From: Rhizobium sp. L43
GTDB lineage: Bacteria > Pseudomonadota > Alphaproteobacteria > Rhizobiales > Rhizobiaceae
Reading direction: 5' to 3'
DNA: 64,000 nt
Assembly: GCF_002531725.1 (NCBI RefSeq)
Contig: NZ_NWSQ01000008.1
Coordinates: forward strand, 186,001 to 250,000
A model generated the notes under the pieces. It made no database searches, was not told where the DNA came from, and worked only from the letters and a program-made list of their open reading frames with translations. Of the stretch, positions 24,854 to 33,349 are shown piece by piece; position 1 is the stretch's first letter, and each line of letters starts with the position of its first letter. The position numbers were made by a program, and so were the translations under genes.

Positions 24854-25804
24854 GTGAACCATCAGGTCTTGTCCCTGGTGTTGAGCCGATTGCTCATCGC
24901 CCTGATCACCCTGGTGATCGTCTCCTTCGCCGTCTTCTTCGCGACAACGCTGTTGCCCGGAGATACGGCGACCATCCTGCTCGGTCAGGCCGCCACGCCG
25001 GAAGCCGTCGAAGGCCTGCGCAAGGCCATGCATCTCGACGAGCCGGCCCTCTTCCGTTTCCTGCGCTGGGTCGTCGGGCTGCTGCAGGGCGATCTCGGCA
25101 CCTCCTATGCCAACGACATGCCGATCGCCGATCTTATTGCCGGCCGCTTCGTCAATACGCTGAAACTTGCCGGCGTCACCGCGCTGTTCTCCGTGCCGAT
25201 CGCGCTCACGCTCGGGATTACCTCAGCGATGCTGCGCGGTACGCTTTACGACCGGATCGTCACGGTGATCACCATCGGCGTGATCTCCGTGCCGGAGTTC
25301 ATGGTCGCAACCTCCGCTGCACTCCTCTTCGCCGTCTATCTGAAATGGCTGCCGGCGCTCTCCTTGGCCAATGAGGTCCATAGTCTGAGCGACATCTTGC
25401 GCGTCTACGCCATGCCGGTGATCACGCTCACCTTCGTCGTCTCGGCCCAGATGATCCGCATGACGCGCGCGGCTGTGATCGAGACGCTCAACACGCCTTA
25501 TGTCGAAATGGCACTGCTCAAGGGCGCCTCGCGACCGCGCATCGTCTTTCGCCATGCGCTGCCGAATGCGCTGGGTCCGATTGTCAATGCCGTTGCGCTT
25601 TCTCTGTCCTATCTGCTGGGAGGGGTCATCATCGTCGAGACCATTTTCAACTATCCCGGCATCGCCAAGCTGATGCTGGATGCCGTAGCCACCCGCGACC
25701 TGCCGCTGATCCAGAGCTGCGCGATGATCTTCTGCCTGGGCTATCTGCTCTTGATCACCATCGCCGATATCATCGCCATCCTGTCCAATCCGAGGCTCCG
25801 ATGA
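24854..25804 (+). CDS. ABC transporter permease, DppB type
   Basis: A 316-aa inner-membrane permease with six predicted helices. It has the typical FFATTLLPGD..TILLGQAATPEAVEGLRKAMHLD N-terminal periplasmic segment (about residues 25-60), the FLRWVVGLLQGDLGTSY motif, and the EAA-like loop TPYVEMALLKGASRPRIVFRHALPNAL (split by description). GTG start at 24854 behind AAGGGAGG. The stop overlaps the next gene by four bases (ATGA). Confidence 0.93.
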   Translation: MNHQVLSLVLSRLLIALITLVIVSFAVFFATTLLPGDTATILLGQAATPEAVEGLRKAMHLDEPALFRFLRWVVGLLQGDLGTSYANDMPIADLIAGRFVNTLKLAGVTALFSVPIALTLGITSAMLRGTLYDRIVTVITIGVISVPEFMVATSAALLFAVYLKWLPALSLANEVHSLSDILRVYAMPVITLTFVVSAQMIRMTRAAVIETLNTPYVEMALLKGASRPRIVFRHALPNALGPIVNAVALSLSYLLGGVIIVETIFNYPGIAKLMLDAVATRDLPLIQSCAMIFCLGYLLLITIADIIAILSNPRLR

Positions 25805-26667
25805 CCATGACCCGTTCCGCAACCGCTTCCGGCCGGCCGTCCGGAACCCGGTTTGGTTATCGCTTCAACATCGTCGGAGCGATCGGCCTTACGGTGATCC
25901 TCTCCTGGGCGCTCATCGCGATCCTGGCGCCGCTGGTCATCCCTTACCCCGTCGGCGAGATTGTCGATCTCGACTATTTCGGCCCGATGAGCAGGCAGCT
26001 CTGGCTTGGCTCCGATTATCTCGGCCGCGACATGCTCTCGCGGATCCTGATGGGCGCGCGCTATACGGTCGGCATCTCGCTGGCGGCGGTCGCGATCGCC
26101 TGCTTCAGCGGCGTGGTGCTCGGCATGATCGCAGCGGTCGCCGGCGGCTGGCTGGACACGATCCTCAGCCGGTTCCTCGACGCCATGAATTCCATCCCGA
26201 GCAAGCTGTTCGGCCTGGTGGTCGTCGCTGCCGTCGGCTCCTCGGTCCCGGTTCTGATCCTGACGCTGTCGGTGATCTACATCCCCGGCGCCTACCGCTT
26301 CGCCCGGGCGCTCGCCGTCAATATCAATGCGATGGATTTCATCACGGTCGCGCGCATCCGCGGCGAAAGCACCCTCTATCTCATTCGCTCGGAAATCCTG
26401 CCCAATATCGTCGGGCCGGTGCTTGCCGATCTCGGCATCCGCTTCGTCTTCATCGTTCTGCTGCTCTCCGGGCTTTCCTTCCTCGGCCTCGGCGTCCAGC
26501 CGCCCTATGCCGATTGGGGTGCGCTCGTGCGCGAAAACATCGGCGGCCTGCCGTTCGGTGCGCCGGCGGTGATGTTTCCCTCGCTGGCCATCGCCAGCCT
26601 GACGATCAGCGTTAATCTGCTGATCGACAACCTGCCGCAGAAGATCCGCGACAGGAGCGCCTCATGA
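25801..26667 (+). CDS. ABC transporter permease, DppC type
   Basis: A 288-aa permease. It has GSDYLGRDMLSRILMGARYT near residue 70, typical of DppC/OppC, a coupling loop ITVARIRGESTLYLIRSEIL and LSGLSFLGLGVQPPYADWGAL near the C-terminus. It overlaps the preceding permease and the following ATPase gene by four bases each, so the three are translationally coupled. Confidence 0.94.
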   Translation: MTMTRSATASGRPSGTRFGYRFNIVGAIGLTVILSWALIAILAPLVIPYPVGEIVDLDYFGPMSRQLWLGSDYLGRDMLSRILMGARYTVGISLAAVAIACFSGVVLGMIAAVAGGWLDTILSRFLDAMNSIPSKLFGLVVVAAVGSSVPVLILTLSVIYIPGAYRFARALAVNINAMDFITVARIRGESTLYLIRSEILPNIVGPVLADLGIRFVFIVLLLSGLSFLGLGVQPPYADWGALVRENIGGLPFGAPAVMFPSLAIASLTISVNLLIDNLPQKIRDRSAS

Positions 26668-28319
26668 GCAATTTCATCGAAATCCGTGACCTGAAGGTCG
26701 AGGCCACCACCGATTCCGGCCGGCGCGTCGAGATCATCAAGGGTGTCAGCCTCGACGTTGCCGAGGGCGAGATCGTCGCGTTGATCGGCGAGAGCGGCTC
26801 GGGCAAGACAACCATCGCCCTGACCCTGATGGGCCATACCCGCGCGGGCTGTCGCATCTCCGGCGGCAGCGTTTCGGTCGGCGGCAAGGATATGGTCAGG
26901 CTCAGCGAAAAGCAGCGCGCCAAGGTGCGCGGCACCGAAGTCACCTATGTCCCGCAATCGGCGGCGGCCGCCTTCAACCCGGCCACGACGATCATGGACC
27001 AGGTGATCGAAGTCACACGTATTCATCAGCTGATGTCGCCGGACGAGGCGCGTGCCCGGGCCGTCGAGCTCTTCCGGGCGCTGTCGCTGCCGGAACCTGA
27101 GACGATCGGCAGCCGTTATCCGCACCAGGTTTCCGGCGGCCAGCTGCAGCGTCTGGCCGCCGCCATGGCGCTGATCGGCGACCCCACCCTCGTCATTTTC
27201 GACGAGCCGACGACGGCGCTCGACGTGACCACCCAGATCGAAGTGCTGCGCGCTTTCAAATCGGTCATGAAGAAGGGCGGCATATCGGGCGTCTACGTCT
27301 CGCACGACCTTGCCGTCGTCGCCCAGATCGCCGACCGCATCGTGGTCTTGAAAGGCGGGGAGACCCAGGAAACCGGCACCACCGAAGAGATCCTCAACCA
27401 TGCGAAGCACCCCTATACCCGGGAGCTGCTTGCAGCCTTCGAGCCGAAACTGCGCGCCGCGGCAGCCCCCATCGAGCGCGCGACGGCGCCGCTTCTGAAG
27501 ATCGAAGATCTCGTCGCGGGTTACGGACAGCGCCAGGCCGACGGCCTCCCGCTCGTTCGCGCGGTCGAGCACGTAAGCCTGAAGGTGGAGAAAGGCCGCA
27601 ATCTTGGCATCATCGGAGAATCCGGTTGCGGCAAGTCGACACTCGCCCGCACCATCGCCGGCATCCTGCCGGCCGCAGTCGGCAAGATCGTCTTCGACGG
27701 CACAGAACTGCGCCGCAGCGCCCGCGAGCGCTCGCGCGACCAATTGCGCGAGATGCAGATTGTCTTCCAATATGCCGATACCGCGCTCAACCCGGCAAAA
27801 TCGGTGGAGGACATCCTCGCCAGGCCGCTGGTTTTTTACCACCGCATGGATCGACAAGCGCGAAATGCCCGCATCGATCAACTGCTCGACATGGTGCGCC
27901 TGCCCCGCAACCTGCGCCATCGCCGGCCGGGAGAGCTCTCGGGCGGGCAGAAGCAGCGCGTCAATTTCGCCCGGGCGTTGGCCGCCGATCCGAAGCTGAT
28001 CCTCTGCGACGAGATCACCTCGGCGCTCGACACGGTGGTCGCCGCCGCGGTCATCGACCTGCTCAAGGAGTTGCAGCGGGAACTCGGCCTCTCCTACATC
28101 TTCATCAGCCACGATCTCTCGGTGGTGGAGGCGATCTGCGACGAGATCGTCGTGATGTATGGAGGCCGGAAGGTTGAGGAAATCACATCCTCGACGGTGA
28201 AGGCGCCGACGCATCCCTATTCGCAACTGCTCTTCTCGTCGGTGCCGACGCTTGATCCGGCCTGGCTCGACGGGCTCCAGCAGGATCCTGAACTGGTGCG
28301 GGCCTATTGCCGGCAATGA
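26664..28319 (+). CDS. Fused dipeptide-type ABC ATPase (DppD-DppF)
   Basis: A 551-aa protein with two ABC domains. The first has Walker A GESGSGKTT, signature VSGGQLQRLA and Walker B LVIFDEPTTALD; the second has Walker A GESGCGKST, signature LSGGQKQRV and Walker B LILCDEITSALD. The C-terminus of the second carries the oligopeptide-family tail (THPYSQLLFSSVP). One gene thus supplies both nucleotide-binding subunits, a common arrangement in rhizobial peptide/nickel-type transporters. Confidence 0.93.
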   Translation: MSNFIEIRDLKVEATTDSGRRVEIIKGVSLDVAEGEIVALIGESGSGKTTIALTLMGHTRAGCRISGGSVSVGGKDMVRLSEKQRAKVRGTEVTYVPQSAAAAFNPATTIMDQVIEVTRIHQLMSPDEARARAVELFRALSLPEPETIGSRYPHQVSGGQLQRLAAAMALIGDPTLVIFDEPTTALDVTTQIEVLRAFKSVMKKGGISGVYVSHDLAVVAQIADRIVVLKGGETQETGTTEEILNHAKHPYTRELLAAFEPKLRAAAAPIERATAPLLKIEDLVAGYGQRQADGLPLVRAVEHVSLKVEKGRNLGIIGESGCGKSTLARTIAGILPAAVGKIVFDGTELRRSARERSRDQLREMQIVFQYADTALNPAKSVEDILARPLVFYHRMDRQARNARIDQLLDMVRLPRNLRHRRPGELSGGQKQRVNFARALAADPKLILCDEITSALDTVVAAAVIDLLKELQRELGLSYIFISHDLSVVEAICDEIVVMYGGRKVEEITSSTVKAPTHPYSQLLFSSVPTLDPAWLDGLQQDPELVRAYCRQ

Positions 28320-28507
28320 GGGTCGGCGTGGCGATCACTTTTCGGCAAGCTTGCGCGGTTGTAACCCGGCCATTCTTCTGCAAGTCGCCTTCTGCCGCCG
28401 GCGGCTGACCTGCGGCAAAGGCGGTGCGCCAGATCCGCTAGACTAATGCATGTCGCCTGGAACTGTGCAGCGGTCCGGGATAACGACAGGCATCAAAACA
28501 AGAGTTA

Positions 28508-28533
28508 AAGCGCGTCGCATATGCGACGCGCTT
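28508..28533. repeat. 26-base perfect palindrome, rhizobial intergenic element
   Basis: Two 13-base arms meet without a loop: AAGCGCGTCGCAT and ATGCGACGCGCTT. Palindromes of the GCGCGTCGC type recur between genes in Rhizobium genomes. Here it lies 25 bases before the FAD oxidoreductase start, so it would also fold in the leader RNA. Confidence 0.6.
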
Positions 28534-28557
28534 AAAGCCTGAAACGGAGACTCTCCC

Positions 28558-29883
28558 ATGCCCGCACCGCTCGATCGCGTCGACACAACGCCGGAGCTGC
28601 CGACTGCCGCCGATGCGGTGGTGATCGGCGGCGGCATCGTCGGCGTTTTCGCGGCCTATTATCTCACCCGGCGCGGATTGAAGGTCGCCCTCCTCGAGAA
28701 AGGCTTGATCGGCGCCGAGCAGTCGAGCCGCAACTGGGGCTGGTGCCGCCAGCAGAACCGCGACGCCCGTGAACTGCCGATGTCGACGAGGAGCCTCGAT
28801 CTGTGGGAGCGCTTCGCCGCAGAGACCGGGGAGGATACGGGCTTTCGTCGCTGCGGCCTGTTTTATCTCAGCAATAGCGACGAGGAACTGTCCGGCTGGG
28901 CACGCTGGCGCGATTTCGCCCGCTCGGTCGGCGTCACGACGCATATGCTGAGCGGAGCAGAGGCAACCGAACGCGGGCGTGTCACCGGCGCCTCGTGGAA
29001 AGGCGGGGTGTTTTCACCGACCGACGGGACCGCCGATCCGGCACGTGCCGCGCCGGCCGTCGCGCGCGCGATCCTGAAACTGGGGGGCACAGTGCATCAG
29101 TCCTGCGCGGCCCGCGGCATCGACATCGAAGGCGGCAGGCTCTCGGGCGTCGTCACCGAGCATGGCACGATCCGTACAAAAATCGCGATCCTGGCCGGCG
29201 GCGCCTGGGCCTCCTCCTTCTGCCGCCAGCTCGGCATTCGATTTCCGCAAGCTTCGATCCGCTCGTCGATCCTCTCCGTATCCCCGGGCGCGAGCGGCCT
29301 GCCGGATGCGCTCCACACATCCGCAGTCTCCGCTACGCGTCGCAGCGATGGCGGCTACACGCTGGCGATCAGCGGCCGCGGCCGCGTCGATCCCACCGCC
29401 CAGCAGTTCCGCTTCGCCCCACAATTCCTGCCGATGTTCGCCCGGCGATGGCGCAGTCTCGCACCCGGCGGGTTGGAGGGGTTCCGTTCCGGCCACGAGT
29501 CTCTGGCGGGCTGGCGGCTCGACAAGCCGACGCCGATGGAGCGCATGCGCATCCTCGACCCCGCGGTCGATAAGGCCACCATTGCGCTGACGCATGCACG
29601 GGCGCTCGAGCTTCTACCCGCCTTGAAGGAAACCAAGATCGCCGCGGCCTGGGCAGGCTATATCGACAGCACGCCGGATGGCGTGCCGGGGATCGGCGAG
29701 ATCGCCACGCTCCCCGGTTTCATCCTCGCTGCCGGCTTCAGCGGCCACGGCTTCGGCATCGGACCGGGCGCCGGCCATCTGATCGCCGATATCGTCACCG
29801 GCGATGAGCCGATCGTCGATCCCAGGCCTTACCATCCCGACCGCTTCGGAACATCCGCCTGGGGCAAAGTGGCCGATTTTTAA
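28558..29883 (+). CDS. FAD-dependent amino acid/amine oxidoreductase (DadA-like)
   Basis: A 441-aa oxidoreductase of the DAO/glycine-oxidase superfamily. The dinucleotide-binding motif VVIGGGIVGVFAAYYLTRRG is at about residues 20-40, and the FAD-proximal GAEQSSRNWGWCRQQ motif is the one common in rhizobial opine, sarcosine and D-amino acid dehydrogenases. The C-terminal FAD contact GFSGHGFGIGPGAGHLIAD is intact. GGAGACTC precedes the start. It lies 238 bases after the peptide-type ABC operon and could act on its substrate. Which amine is oxidised cannot be read from sequence. Confidence 0.86.
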   Translation: MPAPLDRVDTTPELPTAADAVVIGGGIVGVFAAYYLTRRGLKVALLEKGLIGAEQSSRNWGWCRQQNRDARELPMSTRSLDLWERFAAETGEDTGFRRCGLFYLSNSDEELSGWARWRDFARSVGVTTHMLSGAEATERGRVTGASWKGGVFSPTDGTADPARAAPAVARAILKLGGTVHQSCAARGIDIEGGRLSGVVTEHGTIRTKIAILAGGAWASSFCRQLGIRFPQASIRSSILSVSPGASGLPDALHTSAVSATRRSDGGYTLAISGRGRVDPTAQQFRFAPQFLPMFARRWRSLAPGGLEGFRSGHESLAGWRLDKPTPMERMRILDPAVDKATIALTHARALELLPALKETKIAAAWAGYIDSTPDGVPGIGEIATLPGFILAAGFSGHGFGIGPGAGHLIADIVTGDEPIVDPRPYHPDRFGTSAWGKVADF

Positions 29884-30024
29884 AGACGGCTCGGCGAAAG
29901 GATGCGTCACCGCAGTGCCGAGGGCACTTGCTGCACGCAACCCCTTTCAGACTGCCCATGGCAATTTATTGCGTGTCTCTGTCCGGCGCTCTCTTAGAGT
30001 GGCGTTCGATTGACAGGGAAAGCC

Positions 30025-30312
30025 ATGACACCGTTGCAACTGAAGCTGAAGCCAGAACGCCGCACGCTTGCCATAACCTGGGAAGGCGGCGACATCTCTC
30101 TCCTTCCCGCCTCCGAGCTGCGCCGGCGCAGCCGCGCCGCCCAGGCGGTGCGCGCCTCCCTCGATGGGCGCGAGACGGACTTCGATGATGTCATGGTGAC
30201 CGGCATCGAGCCGATCGGCTCCTATGCCGTCAGGCTGGTTTTCTCGGACGGCCATGATCGAGGGATCTACCCCTGGCAATACTTGCGCGAAATCGCGGAT
30301 TCATTGGCGTGA
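30025..30312 (+). CDS. DUF971 (GBBH-like N-terminal domain) protein
   Basis: A 95-aa protein starting MTPLQLKLKPERRTLAITWE, with LLPASELRRRSRAAQA and YAVRLVFSDGHDRGIYPWQYL, the typical DUF971 core. The same domain forms the N-terminus of gamma-butyrobetaine hydroxylase and is found fused to Mrp/ApbC-type Fe-S carriers. ATG 30025 is chosen because AGGGAA lies six bases upstream; a TTG at 30010 lacks one. It precedes the flavoprotein gene by 10 bases, so a role in maturing or regulating that Fe-S enzyme is a reasonable inference. Confidence 0.85.
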   Translation: MTPLQLKLKPERRTLAITWEGGDISLLPASELRRRSRAAQAVRASLDGRETDFDDVMVTGIEPIGSYAVRLVFSDGHDRGIYPWQYLREIADSLA

Positions 30313-30322
30313 GGAATGATGC

Positions 30323-32059
30323 ATGGATAATTTTGTAGAAGGCCTGTCCGAGGTCGAGTGCGACGTGCTGGTGATCGGCGGCGGCACGGCAGGGCCGATG
30401 GCGGCGCTGAAGGCTAAGCAGCGCAATCCCAACCTGAACGTCATCCTGCTCGAGAAGGCCAACGTCAAGCGCTCCGGCGCGATCTCCATGGGCATGGACG
30501 GGCTGAACAATGCCGTGGTTCCCGGCTATGCGACCCCGGAGCAGTACACCAAGGAAATCACCATCGCCAATGACGGCATCGTCGATCAGGCGCCGGTCTA
30601 TAAATATGCGTCGCGATGCTACGAGATCATCGAGGAACTGGATCGCTTCGGCATCCGCTTCCAGAAGAACGCCAATGGCGATTTCGACCTCAAGAAAGTG
30701 CATCACCTCGGCACCTATGTGTTGCCGATGCCGAATGGAGACACCGTTAAGAAGGCGCTTTATCGGCAGCTGCGCCGCGAGCGCATCCTGATCTCCAACC
30801 GCTATATGGCGACGCGATTGCTGACGGCTGGGGATGGCCGGATCGCCGGCGCGATCGCCGTCAACACGCGCTCGGCGGAATTTCTCGTCCTGCGCGCCAA
30901 GACCGTCATCCTCTGCATGGGCGCAGCGGGCCGGCTTGGATTGCCCCATTCGGGATATCTCTTCGGCACCTATGAAAACCCGACCAACTCAGGCGACGGC
31001 TATGCCATGGCCTATCACGCAGGGGCAGCGCTTGCGAACCTCGAATGCTACCAGATCAACCCGCTGATCAAGGATTATAACGGCCCGGCCTGCGCCTACG
31101 TCGCCGGTCCGTTCGGCGCCTATACCGCCAACAGCGAAGGAAAGCGTTTTATCGAAAGCGACTACTGGTCGGGCCAGATGATGCAGGAATTCTACAACGA
31201 ACTTCAGTCCGGCAAGGGACCGGTCTTCCTGAAGCTCAATCACCTGCACCACGATTCCGTCGGCGAGATCGAGCAGATCCTGCACAAGGTCGAGCGCCCT
31301 TCGCGCGGGCGCTTCCACGAGACGCGCGGCACCGATTACCGCGAGACGATGATCGAGATGCACATCTCCGAAATCGGTTTCTGTTCCGGCCACAGCGCCT
31401 CAGGCGTCTTCGTCGACGAATTCGCGCGCACGACGGTCGAGGGCCTCTATGCGGCGGGCGACATGGCGAATGTCCCGCACAACTACATGCTCGGCGCCTT
31501 TACCAACGGGGCGGTTGCCGGAGAGCATGCGGCCGAGGTCGCGGCGGAAACAGAGCTTCCCGATTATGACCGCGAGTTTGTCGCACGTGAGCGTGAACGT
31601 GTGCTGGCGCCGACGCGGCGCGACGACGGCATTCCGCCCAACCAGCTCGAATACAAGGCGCGCCGCCTGGTCAACGACTATCTGCAGCCGCCGAAAGTGA
31701 CGGCCAAGATGCAGATCGGCCAGGCGCGGCTCAGCGAAGTCCGCGACGATCTCGAAACCGCGCTTGTCGCCCGCGACGCCCATGAACTGATGCGGGCGCT
31801 CGAAGTGTCCTCCATCCTCGACTGCGCCGAAATGGCCGCCCACGCCTCGCTTTTCCGCACCGAAAGCCGCTGGGGCCTCTACCACAATCGCGTCGATTAC
31901 CCGGAGAAGGACGACGACAACTGGTTCTGTCACACGCTTCTCAGGAAGATCGACGGCCGCATGGTCTCGGAGAAGCGCAAGGTGGAGCCCTATGTCGTTC
32001 CGATCGAGACCGAAGAACGGACGGCCTACGACCGTCTGCGTGTTCAAAAGCAAGCCTGA
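30323..32059 (+). CDS. AprA-like / fumarate reductase-type flavoprotein subunit
   Basis: A 578-aa FAD protein of the succinate dehydrogenase/fumarate reductase flavoprotein superfamily. The FAD site DVLVIGGGTAGPMAALKAK is at about residues 15-33; TNSGDGYAMAYHAGAALANLE and the FAD-contact motif GLYAAGDMANVPHNYMLGA follow. A substrate loop resembles the adenylylsulfate reductase alpha subunit (AprA) more than SdhA. A two-cluster ferredoxin gene lies 12 bases downstream, as in AprAB. No membrane anchor subunit or ATP sulfurylase gene is in the window, so the reaction is unknown; an electron-transferring oxidoreductase on a sulfur or organic acid substrate is possible. Confidence 0.82.
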   Translation: MDNFVEGLSEVECDVLVIGGGTAGPMAALKAKQRNPNLNVILLEKANVKRSGAISMGMDGLNNAVVPGYATPEQYTKEITIANDGIVDQAPVYKYASRCYEIIEELDRFGIRFQKNANGDFDLKKVHHLGTYVLPMPNGDTVKKALYRQLRRERILISNRYMATRLLTAGDGRIAGAIAVNTRSAEFLVLRAKTVILCMGAAGRLGLPHSGYLFGTYENPTNSGDGYAMAYHAGAALANLECYQINPLIKDYNGPACAYVAGPFGAYTANSEGKRFIESDYWSGQMMQEFYNELQSGKGPVFLKLNHLHHDSVGEIEQILHKVERPSRGRFHETRGTDYRETMIEMHISEIGFCSGHSASGVFVDEFARTTVEGLYAAGDMANVPHNYMLGAFTNGAVAGEHAAEVAAETELPDYDREFVARERERVLAPTRRDDGIPPNQLEYKARRLVNDYLQPPKVTAKMQIGQARLSEVRDDLETALVARDAHELMRALEVSSILDCAEMAAHASLFRTESRWGLYHNRVDYPEKDDDNWFCHTLLRKIDGRMVSEKRKVEPYVVPIETEERTAYDRLRVQKQA

Positions 32060-32071
32060 CAGGAAGCACCC

Positions 32072-32305
32072 ATGCCTCTCGCCCTCTCCCCGAGCACAGT
32101 CCCCGTGATTGTCGATGACGCCAAATGCATCGCCGACAAGGGCTGCACGGTCTGTGTCGACGTCTGCCCGCTCGATGTCCTGCGCATCAGCGATCTCACC
32201 GGCAAGGCCTACATGAAATTCGACGAATGCTGGTACTGCATGCCCTGCGAAACCGACTGCCCGACCGGCGCCGTCACCGTCAACATTCCTTACCTGTTGC
32301 GCTGA
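32072..32305 (+). CDS. 2[4Fe-4S] ferredoxin-like subunit
   Basis: A 77-aa ferredoxin. The first cluster motif is C19-x5-C25-x2-C28-x3-C32-P, with five instead of two residues between the first cysteines; the second is C53-x2-C56-x2-C59-x3-C63-P. It lacks the C-terminal extension of full-length AprB. It lies between the AprA-like gene (12 bases) and the HEAT-repeat gene (one base), so it is probably the electron partner of the flavoprotein. Confidence 0.88.
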   Translation: MPLALSPSTVPVIVDDAKCIADKGCTVCVDVCPLDVLRISDLTGKAYMKFDECWYCMPCETDCPTGAVTVNIPYLLR

Positions 32306-32306
32306 T

Positions 32307-33263
32307 ATGAGCATCTTTGAACCTTTCGAAGCCTTTGGCGACATAGAGGCCATCGCCGAACGCCTGCTCGATCCGGATGCCGCCATCCGCCGCCTTGCGG
32401 TGATCGAGCTTGCGGAAACCGCAAGTCCCGAGGCCCTGCCGCACCTGATTGGGGCGGCCGGCGATGCCAGCGGAGATGTCCGCCTCCAGGCGGCGATCGC
32501 GCTTGCCGAATTCGACGGCGCCGGTGCGGCGGGTGGCCTGGCGCGGCTGGTCGTCGACGACGATCCATCGGTCGCGCAGGCTGCGGCCGACGGCCTGGCG
32601 GAGCTGAAAAACCAGGAGGCGGGCGGCAGCTTGCTGCCGCTGCTGGACCATGCGAGCGCCTTCGTGCGGGCAGCGGCATTTCGCGGATTGAAGGGGCTGC
32701 GGCTGCAGGATGCACTCGGCCCCGCCCTCATTGCGCTCCGCGACGCGGACGCGTCTGTGCGAGTGCAGGCGCTCGGCACGATCGCCTATCTCAAGCTCGA
32801 CTCGACGCTCCCCTCTCTCATCGCGGCCACGCGCGACGAGAACATCGAAGTGCGCGCCGCAGCGGTCAACGCGTTGACGTTCACGACGCAATCGGCCGCG
32901 GCGGAAGCCGTGGCTGCGGCTCTTGGCGATGCGAACTGGCAAGTCCGGGCAGCGGCGGCGGAATCGCTCGGCCGCATCGGCCACGCCTCGGCGGTCGAAG
33001 CGCTCGGCAAGGCGCTTTCCGATGAATATTGGCAGGTGCAGCAGAAATCGCTCAATGCCCTCGGCAAGCTGAAGGCGGACGCCGCCCTGCTCCGGATCAC
33101 CCTTCTGCTCGAAAGCGACATGCCCACCTTGCGCAAGGAAGCGGCAGCCGCCCTTGGCGAGATCGGCAATCCCCAGGCCAGGGAAGCGCTGGCCGCGCAT
33201 ATTGACGATCCCGATCCCGATGTGCGCAAGACCGTCCGCTGGGCGCTGACCCGCCTGGGTTAG
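32307..33263 (+). CDS. HEAT-repeat (PBS-lyase type) protein
   Basis: A 318-aa soluble protein built almost wholly of about nine HEAT repeats of roughly 31 residues, for example DASVRVQALGTIAYLKLDST, ENIEVRAAAVNALTF, DANWQVRAAAAESLGRIG and DPDVRKTVRWALTRLG. Such superhelices are scaffolds or chaperones that bind a partner. It starts one base after the ferredoxin stop, so it is tightly coupled to the Fe-S flavoenzyme and may hold the complex together or help assemble it. No catalytic residues are implied. Confidence 0.88.
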   Translation: MSIFEPFEAFGDIEAIAERLLDPDAAIRRLAVIELAETASPEALPHLIGAAGDASGDVRLQAAIALAEFDGAGAAGGLARLVVDDDPSVAQAAADGLAELKNQEAGGSLLPLLDHASAFVRAAAFRGLKGLRLQDALGPALIALRDADASVRVQALGTIAYLKLDSTLPSLIAATRDENIEVRAAAVNALTFTTQSAAAEAVAAALGDANWQVRAAAAESLGRIGHASAVEALGKALSDEYWQVQQKSLNALGKLKADAALLRITLLLESDMPTLRKEAAAALGEIGNPQAREALAAHIDDPDPDVRKTVRWALTRLG

Positions 33264-33274
33264 GAAACCGCATT

Positions 33275-33290
33275 AGAGCAATTCCAGGGA
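33275..33290. repeat. Part of a rhizobial intergenic repeat
   Basis: AGAGCAATTCCAGGGA resembles the left end of a widespread Rhizobium palindromic element (AGAGCAATTCCAG... with an inverted right end). Only the left end is recognisable here. Confidence 0.4.
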
Positions 33291-33331
33291 TAGAGCGGCT
33301 GGCGTTTCCGTTAAAAGCTGAACCGCCTTAA

Positions 33332-33349
33332 GCGGCGCTTACGCGCCGC
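33332..33349. terminator. Possible bidirectional hairpin
   Basis: GCGGCGC / GCGCCGC with loop TTAC. It overlaps the stop codon of the Crp/Fnr gene and lies in the convergent gap after the HEAT-repeat gene. The stem is short (7 bp) and lacks T-runs. Confidence 0.35.

Noticed and set aside
23471..25033. A 520-codon minus-strand open frame
   Set aside because: It is opposite the family 5 binding protein and DppB genes; no recognisable domain.
26505..28316. A 603-codon minus-strand open frame opposite the fused ABC ATPase
   Set aside because: Both ABC domains on the plus strand have all motifs; the antisense frame shows no domain.
28508..28533. A specific operator for the FAD oxidoreductase gene
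   Set aside because: The palindrome belongs to a class common in rhizobial intergenic DNA, so it is recorded as a repeat.
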